Shown here: piece after piece, positions 57,815 through 64,000 of the stretch
Position numbering within the stretch: position 1 is the first letter of the stretch
Layout: the number at the start of each line of letters is the position of its first letter
NCBI GenBank assembly: GCA_021107855.1
Contig: JAIORZ010000002.1
Coordinates: forward strand, 309,425-373,424
Source of the DNA: an archaeon
GTDB taxonomy: Archaea; Nanobdellota; Nanobdellia; Pacearchaeales; GW2011-AR1
DNA length: 64,000 nucleotides
Direction of reading: 5' to 3'
Position numbers and translations under genes: made by a program
Notes under the pieces: generated by a model
The model's input: only the letters and a program-made list of their open reading frames with translations
The model's database searches: none
What the model was told of the DNA's origin: nothing

Positions 57815-59506
57815 ATGGACTATTCAAAAATTTGTGAAACCTACAAAAAGCTAGAAGAAACGACCAAAGGTCTAGAAAAAACAGAAATATTAGCTAACTT
57901 CCTGAATAAGATTCGCGAAAACTCCGAGTTTATTTATCTAGTGCAAGGAAAATTGTTTGCGGATTACGACAATCGAGAACTTGGAATTTCGCATCAATTA
58001 ATAATTAAAGCAATTGCGCGAGCAGCTGGAGTTGGAGAAGAAGCGGTCATCAACGAGTTTAAAGAACTTGGAGACCTGGGGAAAGCTGCAGAAGTTTTTT
58101 TAGGAAAAACAAAAAAACAAAAAGGCTTATTCGAAGAAAAATTAAGTGCCGAAAAGGTGATGAGAAATCTAAGGAAATTGGTTGAAATTGAGGGGACGGG
58201 AGCTGTTGATTTAAAAATTGGCTATGTTGTCGACTTACTGCTCTCGGCAACCGACGAAGAAGCAAAATACATAGTTCGAACCGTCCTCGGAGATCTAAAA
58301 ATCGGCGTTGGCCCTGGGATTCTAAGAGACGCAATTGTTGTATCTTGTTTTAAACCAAAAGACATAGAGGATAAGAAAGTTTGCGTTAAAGCAGTGCAAG
58401 AAGCGTATGATAAAGCAACAGATTTCGCGGAGGTTTTTGAGAGAGCATGTAAAGATGAATTAGAAAAAATTAAGTTAATTCCTGGGAAACCCCTGAAAGT
58501 TATGCTGTTCCCAAAGGCTACTAGCATTGAAGACGCATTTCGAATTGTAGGAAGACCCGCTGCATTTGAGTATAAATATGATGGGTTTCGGGTGATGGTG
58601 AATAAATCGCAAGACGGTGAAATAAAAGTTTTTACTAGGGCTCTAGAAAATGTTACGCGGCAGTTTCCTGAGATTGTTGAAATTGCTGAGTCAAATATTT
58701 CTGGAAATAATTTTATTTTAGATTGTGAAGCAGTCGGATTCGATGCTAAAACAAATGAATACACTGATTTCCAAGCAGTCAGTCAAAGAATCAAAAGAAA
58801 ATATGGGATTGACGAAATGAGAAAAAGTCTCCCAATTGAATTGGTTATTTTTGACATTGTTTATTTAAATGAAAATAATTTAATCAAAACAACTTTTTTA
58901 GAAAGAAGAAAAATAATTGAGAAGATTGTTAGAGAAGAAGATAAAAAAATTATTTTGGCACGACAGATTATCACCAGCGACGAAAAAGAAGTTGAGAAAT
59001 TTTATAAGAAAGCACTGGATGATAGTCAAGAAGGTCTGATGGGAAAGAATTTGGATGCACCATACAAGCCCGGAGCACGGATTGGTTATGCTGTGAAATT
59101 GAAACCAGAGGACAATGATTTTGATTTAGTGATTACTGGGGCTGAATGGGGAACGGGGAAAAGAGCCGGGTGGTTGACGAGTTATGATATTTCTTGTAGA
59201 GGAAATCATGGGGAATTATTGGGAATAGGAAAAGTTTCCACGGGACTGAAAGAGCTGAGAGAAGAAGGACTTAGTTTTGGAGAGATGACAGATAAATTAG
59301 AAAAAATTATGTTGAAAAGTGAAGGGAGACATATCGAAGTCAAGCCGGAAATTGTTATATCTGTGCAGTTTCAAAATATACAAAAAAGTCCGACGAACTC
59401 TTCCGGATTTGCATTAAGATTCCCCCGAATTTTAAGACTACGACCAGATAGGGGAGTTGAAGATATCACAACAATTGAAGAAATAGAAAAAGAAATTACC
59501 CAATAA
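57815..59506 (+). CDS. lig: ATP-dependent DNA ligase
   Basis: Archaeal/eukaryal-type ligase I (563 aa). N-terminal DNA-binding domain (about 1-220), motif I KYDGFRV with catalytic Lys-254, motif III FILDCEAVGF, motif IV EGLMGKNLDA, motif V GYAVKLKPED, then the OB fold with GTGKRAGWLTSY and the closing VSVQFQ and LRFPRILRLRPDRG. TATA ATTATAAAAAC near 57785-57794 is correctly spaced. Confidence 0.96.
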   Translation: MDYSKICETYKKLEETTKGLEKTEILANFLNKIRENSEFIYLVQGKLFADYDNRELGISHQLIIKAIARAAGVGEEAVINEFKELGDLGKAAEVFLGKTKKQKGLFEEKLSAEKVMRNLRKLVEIEGTGAVDLKIGYVVDLLLSATDEEAKYIVRTVLGDLKIGVGPGILRDAIVVSCFKPKDIEDKKVCVKAVQEAYDKATDFAEVFERACKDELEKIKLIPGKPLKVMLFPKATSIEDAFRIVGRPAAFEYKYDGFRVMVNKSQDGEIKVFTRALENVTRQFPEIVEIAESNISGNNFILDCEAVGFDAKTNEYTDFQAVSQRIKRKYGIDEMRKSLPIELVIFDIVYLNENNLIKTTFLERRKIIEKIVREEDKKIILARQIITSDEKEVEKFYKKALDDSQEGLMGKNLDAPYKPGARIGYAVKLKPEDNDFDLVITGAEWGTGKRAGWLTSYDISCRGNHGELLGIGKVSTGLKELREEGLSFGEMTDKLEKIMLKSEGRHIEVKPEIVISVQFQNIQKSPTNSSGFALRFPRILRLRPDRGVEDITTIEEIEKEITQ

Positions 59507-59551
59507 ACTCCCCACAAACTTTTTTAAATCCCAAAATCCTCGCTTCAACAT

Positions 59552-59623
59552 GCGTGGGTAGTTTAGTGGTTAGAATCTGTCGTTGCCAACGATGGGACCG
59601 GGGTTCAAGTCCCCGCTCGCGCA
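59552..59623 (+). tRNA. tRNA-Gly (anticodon GCC)
   Basis: Acceptor GCGTGGG pairs with CTCGCGC (two wobble pairs) and the discriminator is A59623. D-arm is GTTT/GAAT. Anticodon stem TGTCG/CGATG closes the loop TTGCCAA with anticodon GCC (59585-59587). T-arm is CGGGG-TTCAAGT-CCCCG. No intron and no encoded CCA. TATA TTTTTAAAT is at about 59521-59529. The 3' end and 17 downstream bases recur at 59707-59732. Confidence 0.93.
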
Positions 59624-59640
59624 TTTGTTTCTTGGGAATT
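59615..59640. repeat. tRNA-Gly 3'-end repeat, first copy
   Basis: A 26-base string begins GCTCGCGCATTTG, covering the last nine bases of the tRNA and 17 following bases. It recurs exactly at 59707-59732 (26 of 26), an offset of 92 bp. This resembles an att-site duplication or a partial tandem duplication. Confidence 0.8.
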
Positions 59641-59643
59641 GAA

Positions 59644-59653
59644 GTTCAAGTCC
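59644..59653. repeat. extra copy of the T-loop string GTTCAAGTCC
   Basis: GTTCAAGTCC is the T-loop region of tRNA-Gly (59603-59612) and recurs here, 41 bp on, between the two 26-bp repeats. It suggests a further decayed tRNA 3' fragment. Confidence 0.45.
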
Positions 59654-59663
59654 GAGCAATTAG

Positions 59664-59693
59664 GTCTTCGAGTAAAATAAAATATTCGAAGAC
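59664..59693. other. hairpin between the tRNA-Gly 3'-end repeats
   Basis: GTCTTCGAGTA (59664-59674) pairs with TATTCGAAGAC (59683-59693) over 11 bp with one G-T, leaving an A/T-rich loop of 8 nt. It may act as a processing or termination structure. Note that an A/T loop and stem of this kind can also arise by chance. Confidence 0.4.
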
Positions 59694-59706
59694 ATGATTG
59701 TGAGTA

Positions 59707-59732
59707 GCTCGCGCATTTGTTTCTTGGGAATT
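59707..59732. repeat. tRNA-Gly 3'-end repeat, second copy
   Basis: Exact match to 59615-59640. It is not part of a second foldable tRNA: the upstream 90 bases lack D- and anticodon-arms. Confidence 0.8.
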
Positions 59733-59736
59733 AAAT

Positions 59737-60840
59737 CTAAAAATCAGAACTCACAAGAAACTCACCAACATCCTCAGAAATAACTTTCTCCTCCGAAATC
59801 ATCCTAACCAAATCCCTCAAAAAATTAACCCTATCTCTCTCCATCTGCTCATCAAGAGAATCCAAATCATAATCATAAGACGCCACCAATTCATAATCCC
59901 CAAGCTTATAATTTCTAATCAATCTCCCATCCAAAACTTCAGACCTAGTCGTCACAACAGAAACATCCCCAAACTTCTGAACAAGAATCTGCCTTTCATC
60001 CTCCGTAAGACCCTGTGAAGAAAATTCCGAAACCTCTAGCAAAACTGGCTCCTCTATTTCAACAATATCACTCTCTTGCAAAACACTAGACAAAGAAAGA
60101 ATCTCGTCGTCGTTATAAACAAAACTTATTTTCAACTCCCCAGCACTAAAATTCAAATCAAGTGCAGAAAGATTAATTTCCAAAACCCAAAACTCCTCCT
60201 CGGAGTCACCAGAGTCATCCTTTGAGGATAAATAATCCGCACCAAAACCCTCTTCCTCTTCAAAATAAACAGTAGAAACAAAAACAGTACCATTCAAAAT
60301 CTCAAAATCAATATCTTCATCATTAAGCGTTTTGGAACCAATAGCCACACTTCCTGGCACCAGTTCTGCGGTTTGCCCCTCTTCTAAATTATAGACAAGC
60401 GGTCTATCTGCAGAGATATCCCCAGAAACGATTTCCTCCGTTATCTTTTCTTCATCATCTGACGAAACATTAAACACAAACGAAATCTCCGGAGACTCCT
60501 TAGTTCCCATTAAACCATAACCCACCCCCTCTCCAGACAAATTCTTCCCCTCAATATAATACATTCCTTCAACAGACTCTTCAGAAACAATATCCTCTAA
60601 ATCAAATTCCCGTCGTTCTTCGGAATTCTCAAAAACAACCTTAGTCGAAGCAGGAATAAATTCCCCCTTATTTAAAGACAACTCCAACACCCCATCCAAA
60701 ATTTCCCCCTCATGATAATCGGCATTTAATTCTAAAACAGCATAACCCGAAAAACTATTTTGCAGAAAAATAAGACCAAGAGTCGCAACAACAACAATCC
60801 CGAAAACCACAAAATACTTTTTATCTATTTTCAACGCCAT
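59737..60840 (-). CDS. exported anchored protein, acidic, with SGYAV motif
   Basis: 367 residues. N-terminal signal anchor (about 9-28: KYFVVFGIVVVATLGLIFLQ), then FSGYAVLELNADY, followed by acidic beta-rich segments with clusters of Glu/Asp (for example YFEEEEGFGADYL, DDSGDSEEEFWV). No cysteine and no catalytic motif. It is 2 bp from the next exported gene (60842), so the pair is cotranscribed. Probable surface protein; function unknown. Confidence 0.7.
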   Translation of the reverse strand: MALKIDKKYFVVFGIVVVATLGLIFLQNSFSGYAVLELNADYHEGEILDGVLELSLNKGEFIPASTKVVFENSEERREFDLEDIVSEESVEGMYYIEGKNLSGEGVGYGLMGTKESPEISFVFNVSSDDEEKITEEIVSGDISADRPLVYNLEEGQTAELVPGSVAIGSKTLNDEDIDFEILNGTVFVSTVYFEEEEGFGADYLSSKDDSGDSEEEFWVLEINLSALDLNFSAGELKISFVYNDDEILSLSSVLQESDIVEIEEPVLLEVSEFSSQGLTEDERQILVQKFGDVSVVTTRSEVLDGRLIRNYKLGDYELVASYDYDLDSLDEQMERDRVNFLRDLVRMISEEKVISEDVGEFLVSSDF

Positions 60841-60841
60841 C

Positions 60842-61516
60842 TCAACTAGTTACCTCAATTATCGTCGTAACATCCGTCAAAACAACACCATCTCCCGAAC
60901 TCAAATAAACCGAAATCACATCCCCAGCCTTAAAATTCACAATCCCCTTCGACTGAACATCATAATCTATCTCAACTCCAGAAGAATCCGCACTCAAATA
61001 ATTTCTAAATCCTACCTCTACGCCATTTTTATAAATAACAATCTCAACACCACCCTCCGCAACAGAGCCTACAATTTCCAAGTTCGTAGAAATCCCCGTA
61101 ACACTTCCGTCTCTCAACATAACATATCCCTTCTCCAAACTTCCTTGAACACCACTAGCCATATTCAAGAAATCCGATTCAGCCATCTCTTCATCAAACC
61201 CAAAATGTAATAACGACTTCGCATCACAAACAGACGCTGGAGCCACACTCTTCTTCATACCCGAGGAAGTAATCACGAAAAGCGGCATCTCGCCATAATC
61301 AACTTCATAAATAACAATACTCGTATTCTCAACTTTCTCTATATCCACCTCGTCGGGCAAATCACTAAAATTAACCTCCGTTATATTTTCAACAACAATT
61401 CCTCTACTTTCTTCAACAAAATCCCTAATTTCCTGCTCCATTCCCCCCGAATCAGCGAACACGCCAACTATCAAAATCATAGAAACAACCAAAAAAGACA
61501 CGACCACTTTATTCAT
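60842..61516 (-). CDS. exported protein with C-terminal beta-sandwich similar to the adjacent fibre protein
   Basis: The ATG at 61516 (MNKVVVSFLVV) begins a signal peptide (about 1-22) and is preferred to 61531. The C-terminal 100 residues (MLRDGSVTGIST, then VEIVIYKNGVEVG, then NFKAGDVISVYLSSG) resemble the tail-fibre/C1q-like head pattern. The giant fibre at 61781 ends in a similar module (AFELRIDGVAQ, VSFSSGDILNC). Both may be distal parts of a surface appendage. A TATA-like AATTATATTTAAATC is at 61532-61546. Confidence 0.65.
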   Translation of the reverse strand: MNKVVVSFLVVSMILIVGVFADSGGMEQEIRDFVEESRGIVVENITEVNFSDLPDEVDIEKVENTSIVIYEVDYGEMPLFVITSSGMKKSVAPASVCDAKSLLHFGFDEEMAESDFLNMASGVQGSLEKGYVMLRDGSVTGISTNLEIVGSVAEGGVEIVIYKNGVEVGFRNYLSADSSGVEIDYDVQSKGIVNFKAGDVISVYLSSGDGVVLTDVTTIIEVTS

Positions 61517-61608
61517 CTCAAAAGAACACAATAATTATATTTAAATCTTCCGCGCACTCTCGACGTCATCACTATCAATATTAAATACTCTTTCATGGCT
61601 CCCTTTTT

Positions 61609-61710
61609 ATGCAAATTAAAAAAAATACTAAAAAACTCCTTGTATATTCTTCATTATCCGGATTTCTTGCATTCGGACAGGGATGCGCAACGCACGATAT
61701 CCCGAAATAA
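61609..61710 (+). CDS. small lipoprotein-like ORF, 33 aa
   Basis: The ATG at 61609 has a TATA-like ATTAAATA (about 61579-61587) 26 nt upstream. The peptide has a basic N-region, a hydrophobic core and a Cys near the end (LLVYSSLSGFLAFGQGCATH), which resembles a lipoprotein signal with an imperfect lipobox. Nothing recognisable follows the Cys. It may be a small secreted peptide, the start of a decayed gene, or chance. Confidence 0.35.
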   Translation: MQIKKNTKKLLVYSSLSGFLAFGQGCATHDIPK

Positions 61711-61780
61711 TCCTGAATATGTTAGAAATGGGTTGGAGTAGAAATTAGAATTGAAGAAACAATTTTTTAACAAATAAATT

Positions 61781-64000
61781 TTAATCGTACTGCACCCAGA
61801 ATGTACAAACACACGTTGTAACTGCACCTGTTAAAGTTTTCGAATAACAATTAAGTATATCTCCCGAACTAAATGAAACCCCACAACTACTCGCCTGATA
61901 CATTGTATCTAATGAAGTTACTTCTGCAGTGTCACATGTCTGCGCAACTCCATCAATTCTCAATTCAAATGCCACATGATTACTCGCATCCGCAGCCCCA
62001 CTACACATCGCAGCAAGGGTAGTCACGGTCCCAGCACAAACTTGCGGAGCTCCCGTTGGTGCTTGACCATTACCCATTGCTAATCCTTGATTGGCAACAA
62101 TTGTTCCTCTTTCCGTGTTGAATGTTGCTTCCTTTGCATACTGACAAGAAGCACCCTGCAAATAACCTGCGATTTCTATATCTCCAGTAGAAAAATTCCC
62201 CTGAATTAGCGGTACGGCATTAACACTTGATTGCTTTAAAATAAAGACGTTATGTAACGTATTACTTTCCGCCGCTTCAAAACCAATTGCTATGACATTG
62301 TCACCAGTATTATCTCTTGCCGCTTCAGAACCAATTCCAATAACTCTTACTCCCGTGTTGCTCTCGCCAGCAAAATATCCTACGGCCACTTGATGAGTTC
62401 CTGTGTTTAAATGACCTGCATTATAACCTATAGCTGTTTGCCCACTAGCTCCTGTATTATTGTAGCCTGCGTAATATCCAACGGCTGTTTGGTAATTTCC
62501 TGTATTTAAATAACCCGCGGAATGTCCCGCGGTTGTTTGGTAATCTCCTGTATTGTCCATGCCTGCTCGATGACCTATCGTTGTTATATAATACCCAACA
62601 TTATTGCCGCCTGCTTGATGACCGATAGCTGTTGATTCAGCTCCTGTGTTTTCGTAGCCCGCATAATGGCCCATAAATACATTTGCACCTCCAGTATTGT
62701 TGTAGCCTGCGTAACTACCCACAGCTGTTAGGCTATTCCCAATGTTAAATTCCCCCGCTTGGTATCCAACCCCCACAGCATCATCACCGCTATTATCTTT
62801 TGTTGCTTCACGACCAATCCCGATAGCCCTGTCTCCTGAATTATCGTAGCCTGCGTTATATCCCACGCCTACTTGATTGCTTCCTGTATTTCTAGTACCT
62901 GCTGAAAATCCGGCGACTGTTTGCGTAATCCCTTCATTTTGGTAACCTGCGCTCATCCCTAGGGCTGCTTGATAACCCCCCGTATTGTTGTAGCCCGCGT
63001 TACGTCCGACGGCTGTTTGTTGGGTTCCTGTATTTAGATAGCCCGCACGATAACCAATGACTGTTTGTTGGGTTCCTATGTTTTCACGACCTGCATAATA
63101 TCCGACGGCTGTTTGTTCGGTTCCTGTATTTTGGTAGCCCGCGTAAGCTCCGGTGGCTGTTTGATAATCCCCCGTGTTTTGGTAGCCTGCCTGATAACCT
63201 ATGGCTGTTTGAGAAACCTGGTCATTACTACGACCTGCCTGAGTTCCTATGGCTGTTTGATAGGTTCCGGTATTTTGATAGCCTGCGTAATATCCCATGG
63301 CTGTTTGAGAAGTTGCTGTATTTTGATAGCCTGCGTAATATCCCATGGCTACTTGATAGATTCCTGTGTTTGAGGAACCTGCGCTATTCCCTGTGGCTGT
63401 TTGATAATCTCCTTCATTTTGATAGCCTGCATTATTCCCTAGGATTGTTTGCCGACTTCCTGTATTATTGTAACCTGCCTGATGACCTATGGCTGTTTGA
63501 TAGAGTTCTGTGTTTAGATAGCCTGCGTAATATCCCATTGCTGTTTGATAATCTCCAGAGTTTTGATAGCCTGCGTAATAACCGACAACTGTCGATCGAA
63601 CTCCCGTATTTTGATAGCCTGCGTAATACCCGGTGGCTGTTTGAGAACTTCCTGTATTTTCACGACCTGCCCAATTTCCTAAAGCCACTTGGTGAAGTCC
63701 CTTATTTTGGTAGCCTGCATTATTTCCTAGGGCTGTGGAATAAGACCCTGTGTTATTGTAACCTGCCCAATATCCTATGGCTGTTTGTCCGCCGGTTCCT
63801 GTATTATAACGACCTGCATAAAATCCGACGGCTGTTTGCTCGCCTCCTGTGTTTTGGTAGCCTGCAAACCGTCCTAATGCTACCGTATAACCTCCCGTGT
63901 TTTCATAACCCGCTTGGTATCCTATTGCTGTTTGTTGAGGTCCCGTGTTTTGGTAGCCTGCTTGATATCCAGTGACTGTTTGTTCAGTTCCTGTGTTTTG
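61781..64000 (-). CDS. giant repeat surface fibre protein, trimeric-fibre-like (C-terminal 739 aa; N-terminus beyond window)
   Basis: The frame is open from the right edge to the stop at 61781-61783, giving 739 residues of a longer protein. Most of it is 16-residue repeats with consensus G-x-x-A-G-Y-x-N-T-G-x-x-Q-T-A-x, about 36 in view, like YadA-type heads and phage tail fibres. Then HNVFILKQSS and LIQGNFSTGDIEIAG, a bacterial/phage tail-fibre ending. The last 110 residues form a Cys-rich beta-sandwich similar to that of 60842. No signal peptide is visible because the N-terminus is outside. Confidence 0.85.
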   Translation of the reverse strand, partial: QNTGTEQTVTGYQAGYQNTGPQQTAIGYQAGYENTGGYTVALGRFAGYQNTGGEQTAVGFYAGRYNTGTGGQTAIGYWAGYNNTGSYSTALGNNAGYQNKGLHQVALGNWAGRENTGSSQTATGYYAGYQNTGVRSTVVGYYAGYQNSGDYQTAMGYYAGYLNTELYQTAIGHQAGYNNTGSRQTILGNNAGYQNEGDYQTATGNSAGSSNTGIYQVAMGYYAGYQNTATSQTAMGYYAGYQNTGTYQTAIGTQAGRSNDQVSQTAIGYQAGYQNTGDYQTATGAYAGYQNTGTEQTAVGYYAGRENIGTQQTVIGYRAGYLNTGTQQTAVGRNAGYNNTGGYQAALGMSAGYQNEGITQTVAGFSAGTRNTGSNQVGVGYNAGYDNSGDRAIGIGREATKDNSGDDAVGVGYQAGEFNIGNSLTAVGSYAGYNNTGGANVFMGHYAGYENTGAESTAIGHQAGGNNVGYYITTIGHRAGMDNTGDYQTTAGHSAGYLNTGNYQTAVGYYAGYNNTGASGQTAIGYNAGHLNTGTHQVAVGYFAGESNTGVRVIGIGSEAARDNTGDNVIAIGFEAAESNTLHNVFILKQSSVNAVPLIQGNFSTGDIEIAGYLQGASCQYAKEATFNTERGTIVANQGLAMGNGQAPTGAPQVCAGTVTTLAAMCSGAADASNHVAFELRIDGVAQTCDTAEVTSLDTMYQASSCGVSFSSGDILNCYSKTLTGAVTTCVCTFWVQYD
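62255..64000. repeat. 48-bp coding tandem repeats of the fibre protein
   Basis: Degenerate 48-bp units code for the 16-residue repeat. Units differ at many synonymous and several coding positions, so the array is old or under diversifying change. One unit carries a one-codon insertion (GASGQTA). Confidence 0.85.

Noticed and set aside
63313-63975. Plus-strand frame of 220 codons
   Set aside because: It is antisense to the fibre repeats and simply mirrors their periodicity.
62255-64000. Regular repeats that could suggest a CRISPR array
   Set aside because: The 48-bp units are degenerate, have no spacers, and keep one open frame coding for a 16-residue protein repeat.

Overview
The window is a chromosome segment of an AT-rich archaeon, most likely a small-genome DPANN lineage (Pacearchaeota/Woesearchaeota-like). 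Archaeal markers are aIF2-gamma, Rpo7, Spt4, ribosomal proteins S6e, S19e, S24e, S27ae, L31e and L39e, TFE, aRF1, MCM, RPA, Cbf5, RNase P p30, NreA and an ATP-dependent DNA ligase. Many genes lack a Shine-Dalgarno site and have a TATA box centred about 25 nt before the start codon, which implies mostly leaderless mRNAs. I used this spacing to choose several starts. The lineage call is inference from gene content and style.

Layout. 1-6.1 kb: mostly minus-strand information genes (S6e / aIF2-gamma; PIN-Rpo7-Spt4-S24e-S27ae) plus ScpA and a DnaQ-like exonuclease. 6.1-28.6 kb: mainly plus-strand housekeeping genes (GNAT, PIN-like, tRNA-Trp, UMP kinase, RNase P p30, a cation/proton antiporter, pheS-semiSWEET-mazG-pheT, FKBP, NFACT-R and YhbY proteins, S19e-L39e-L31e, AlkD, Cbf5, MCM, RPA). 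28.6-36 kb: minus-strand MBF1-like factor, GT2, ScpB, aRF1 and ValRS. 36-42.4 kb: a bacterial-type sigma-54 activator ATPase, a phosphoesterase, and a five-gene cell-surface operon with class III (archaellin/pilin-like) signal peptides and a von Willebrand A protein. 42.5-59.6 kb: NreA, SpoIIM-like protein, rhomboid, TFE, a truncated bacterial-type AlaRS, LeuRS with a nested hydrolase, a Cys-rich HTH regulator, ferredoxin, LemA, HtpX, GH130, thioredoxin reductase, DNA ligase and tRNA-Gly. 59.7-64 kb: exported surface proteins ending in a huge tail-fibre-like repeat protein that runs off the right edge.

The most striking object is LeuRS (49967-52972). A complete RBBP9/YdeN-type alpha/beta hydrolase of about 190 residues, visibly more AT-rich than its surroundings, sits in frame inside the editing domain. 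Other notable signals are: the surface operon at 37.7-42.4 kb; the fibre locus at the right edge, where two proteins end in a similar beta-sandwich-like domain; an NtrC-type ATPase in an archaeon; exact or near-exact copies of tRNA 3' ends about 92 and 118 bp downstream of the tRNA genes; and three divergent gene pairs only 49-50 bp apart that each appear to share one palindromic TATA box.

The plus strand reads G/T-rich on the left and A/C-rich on the right, with the change between about 37.7 and 42.5 kb. This suggests a replication-strand switch of terminus polarity. Apart from 7747-8265, which carries tRNA-Trp and a small ORF, no gene-free stretch exceeds 300 bases.
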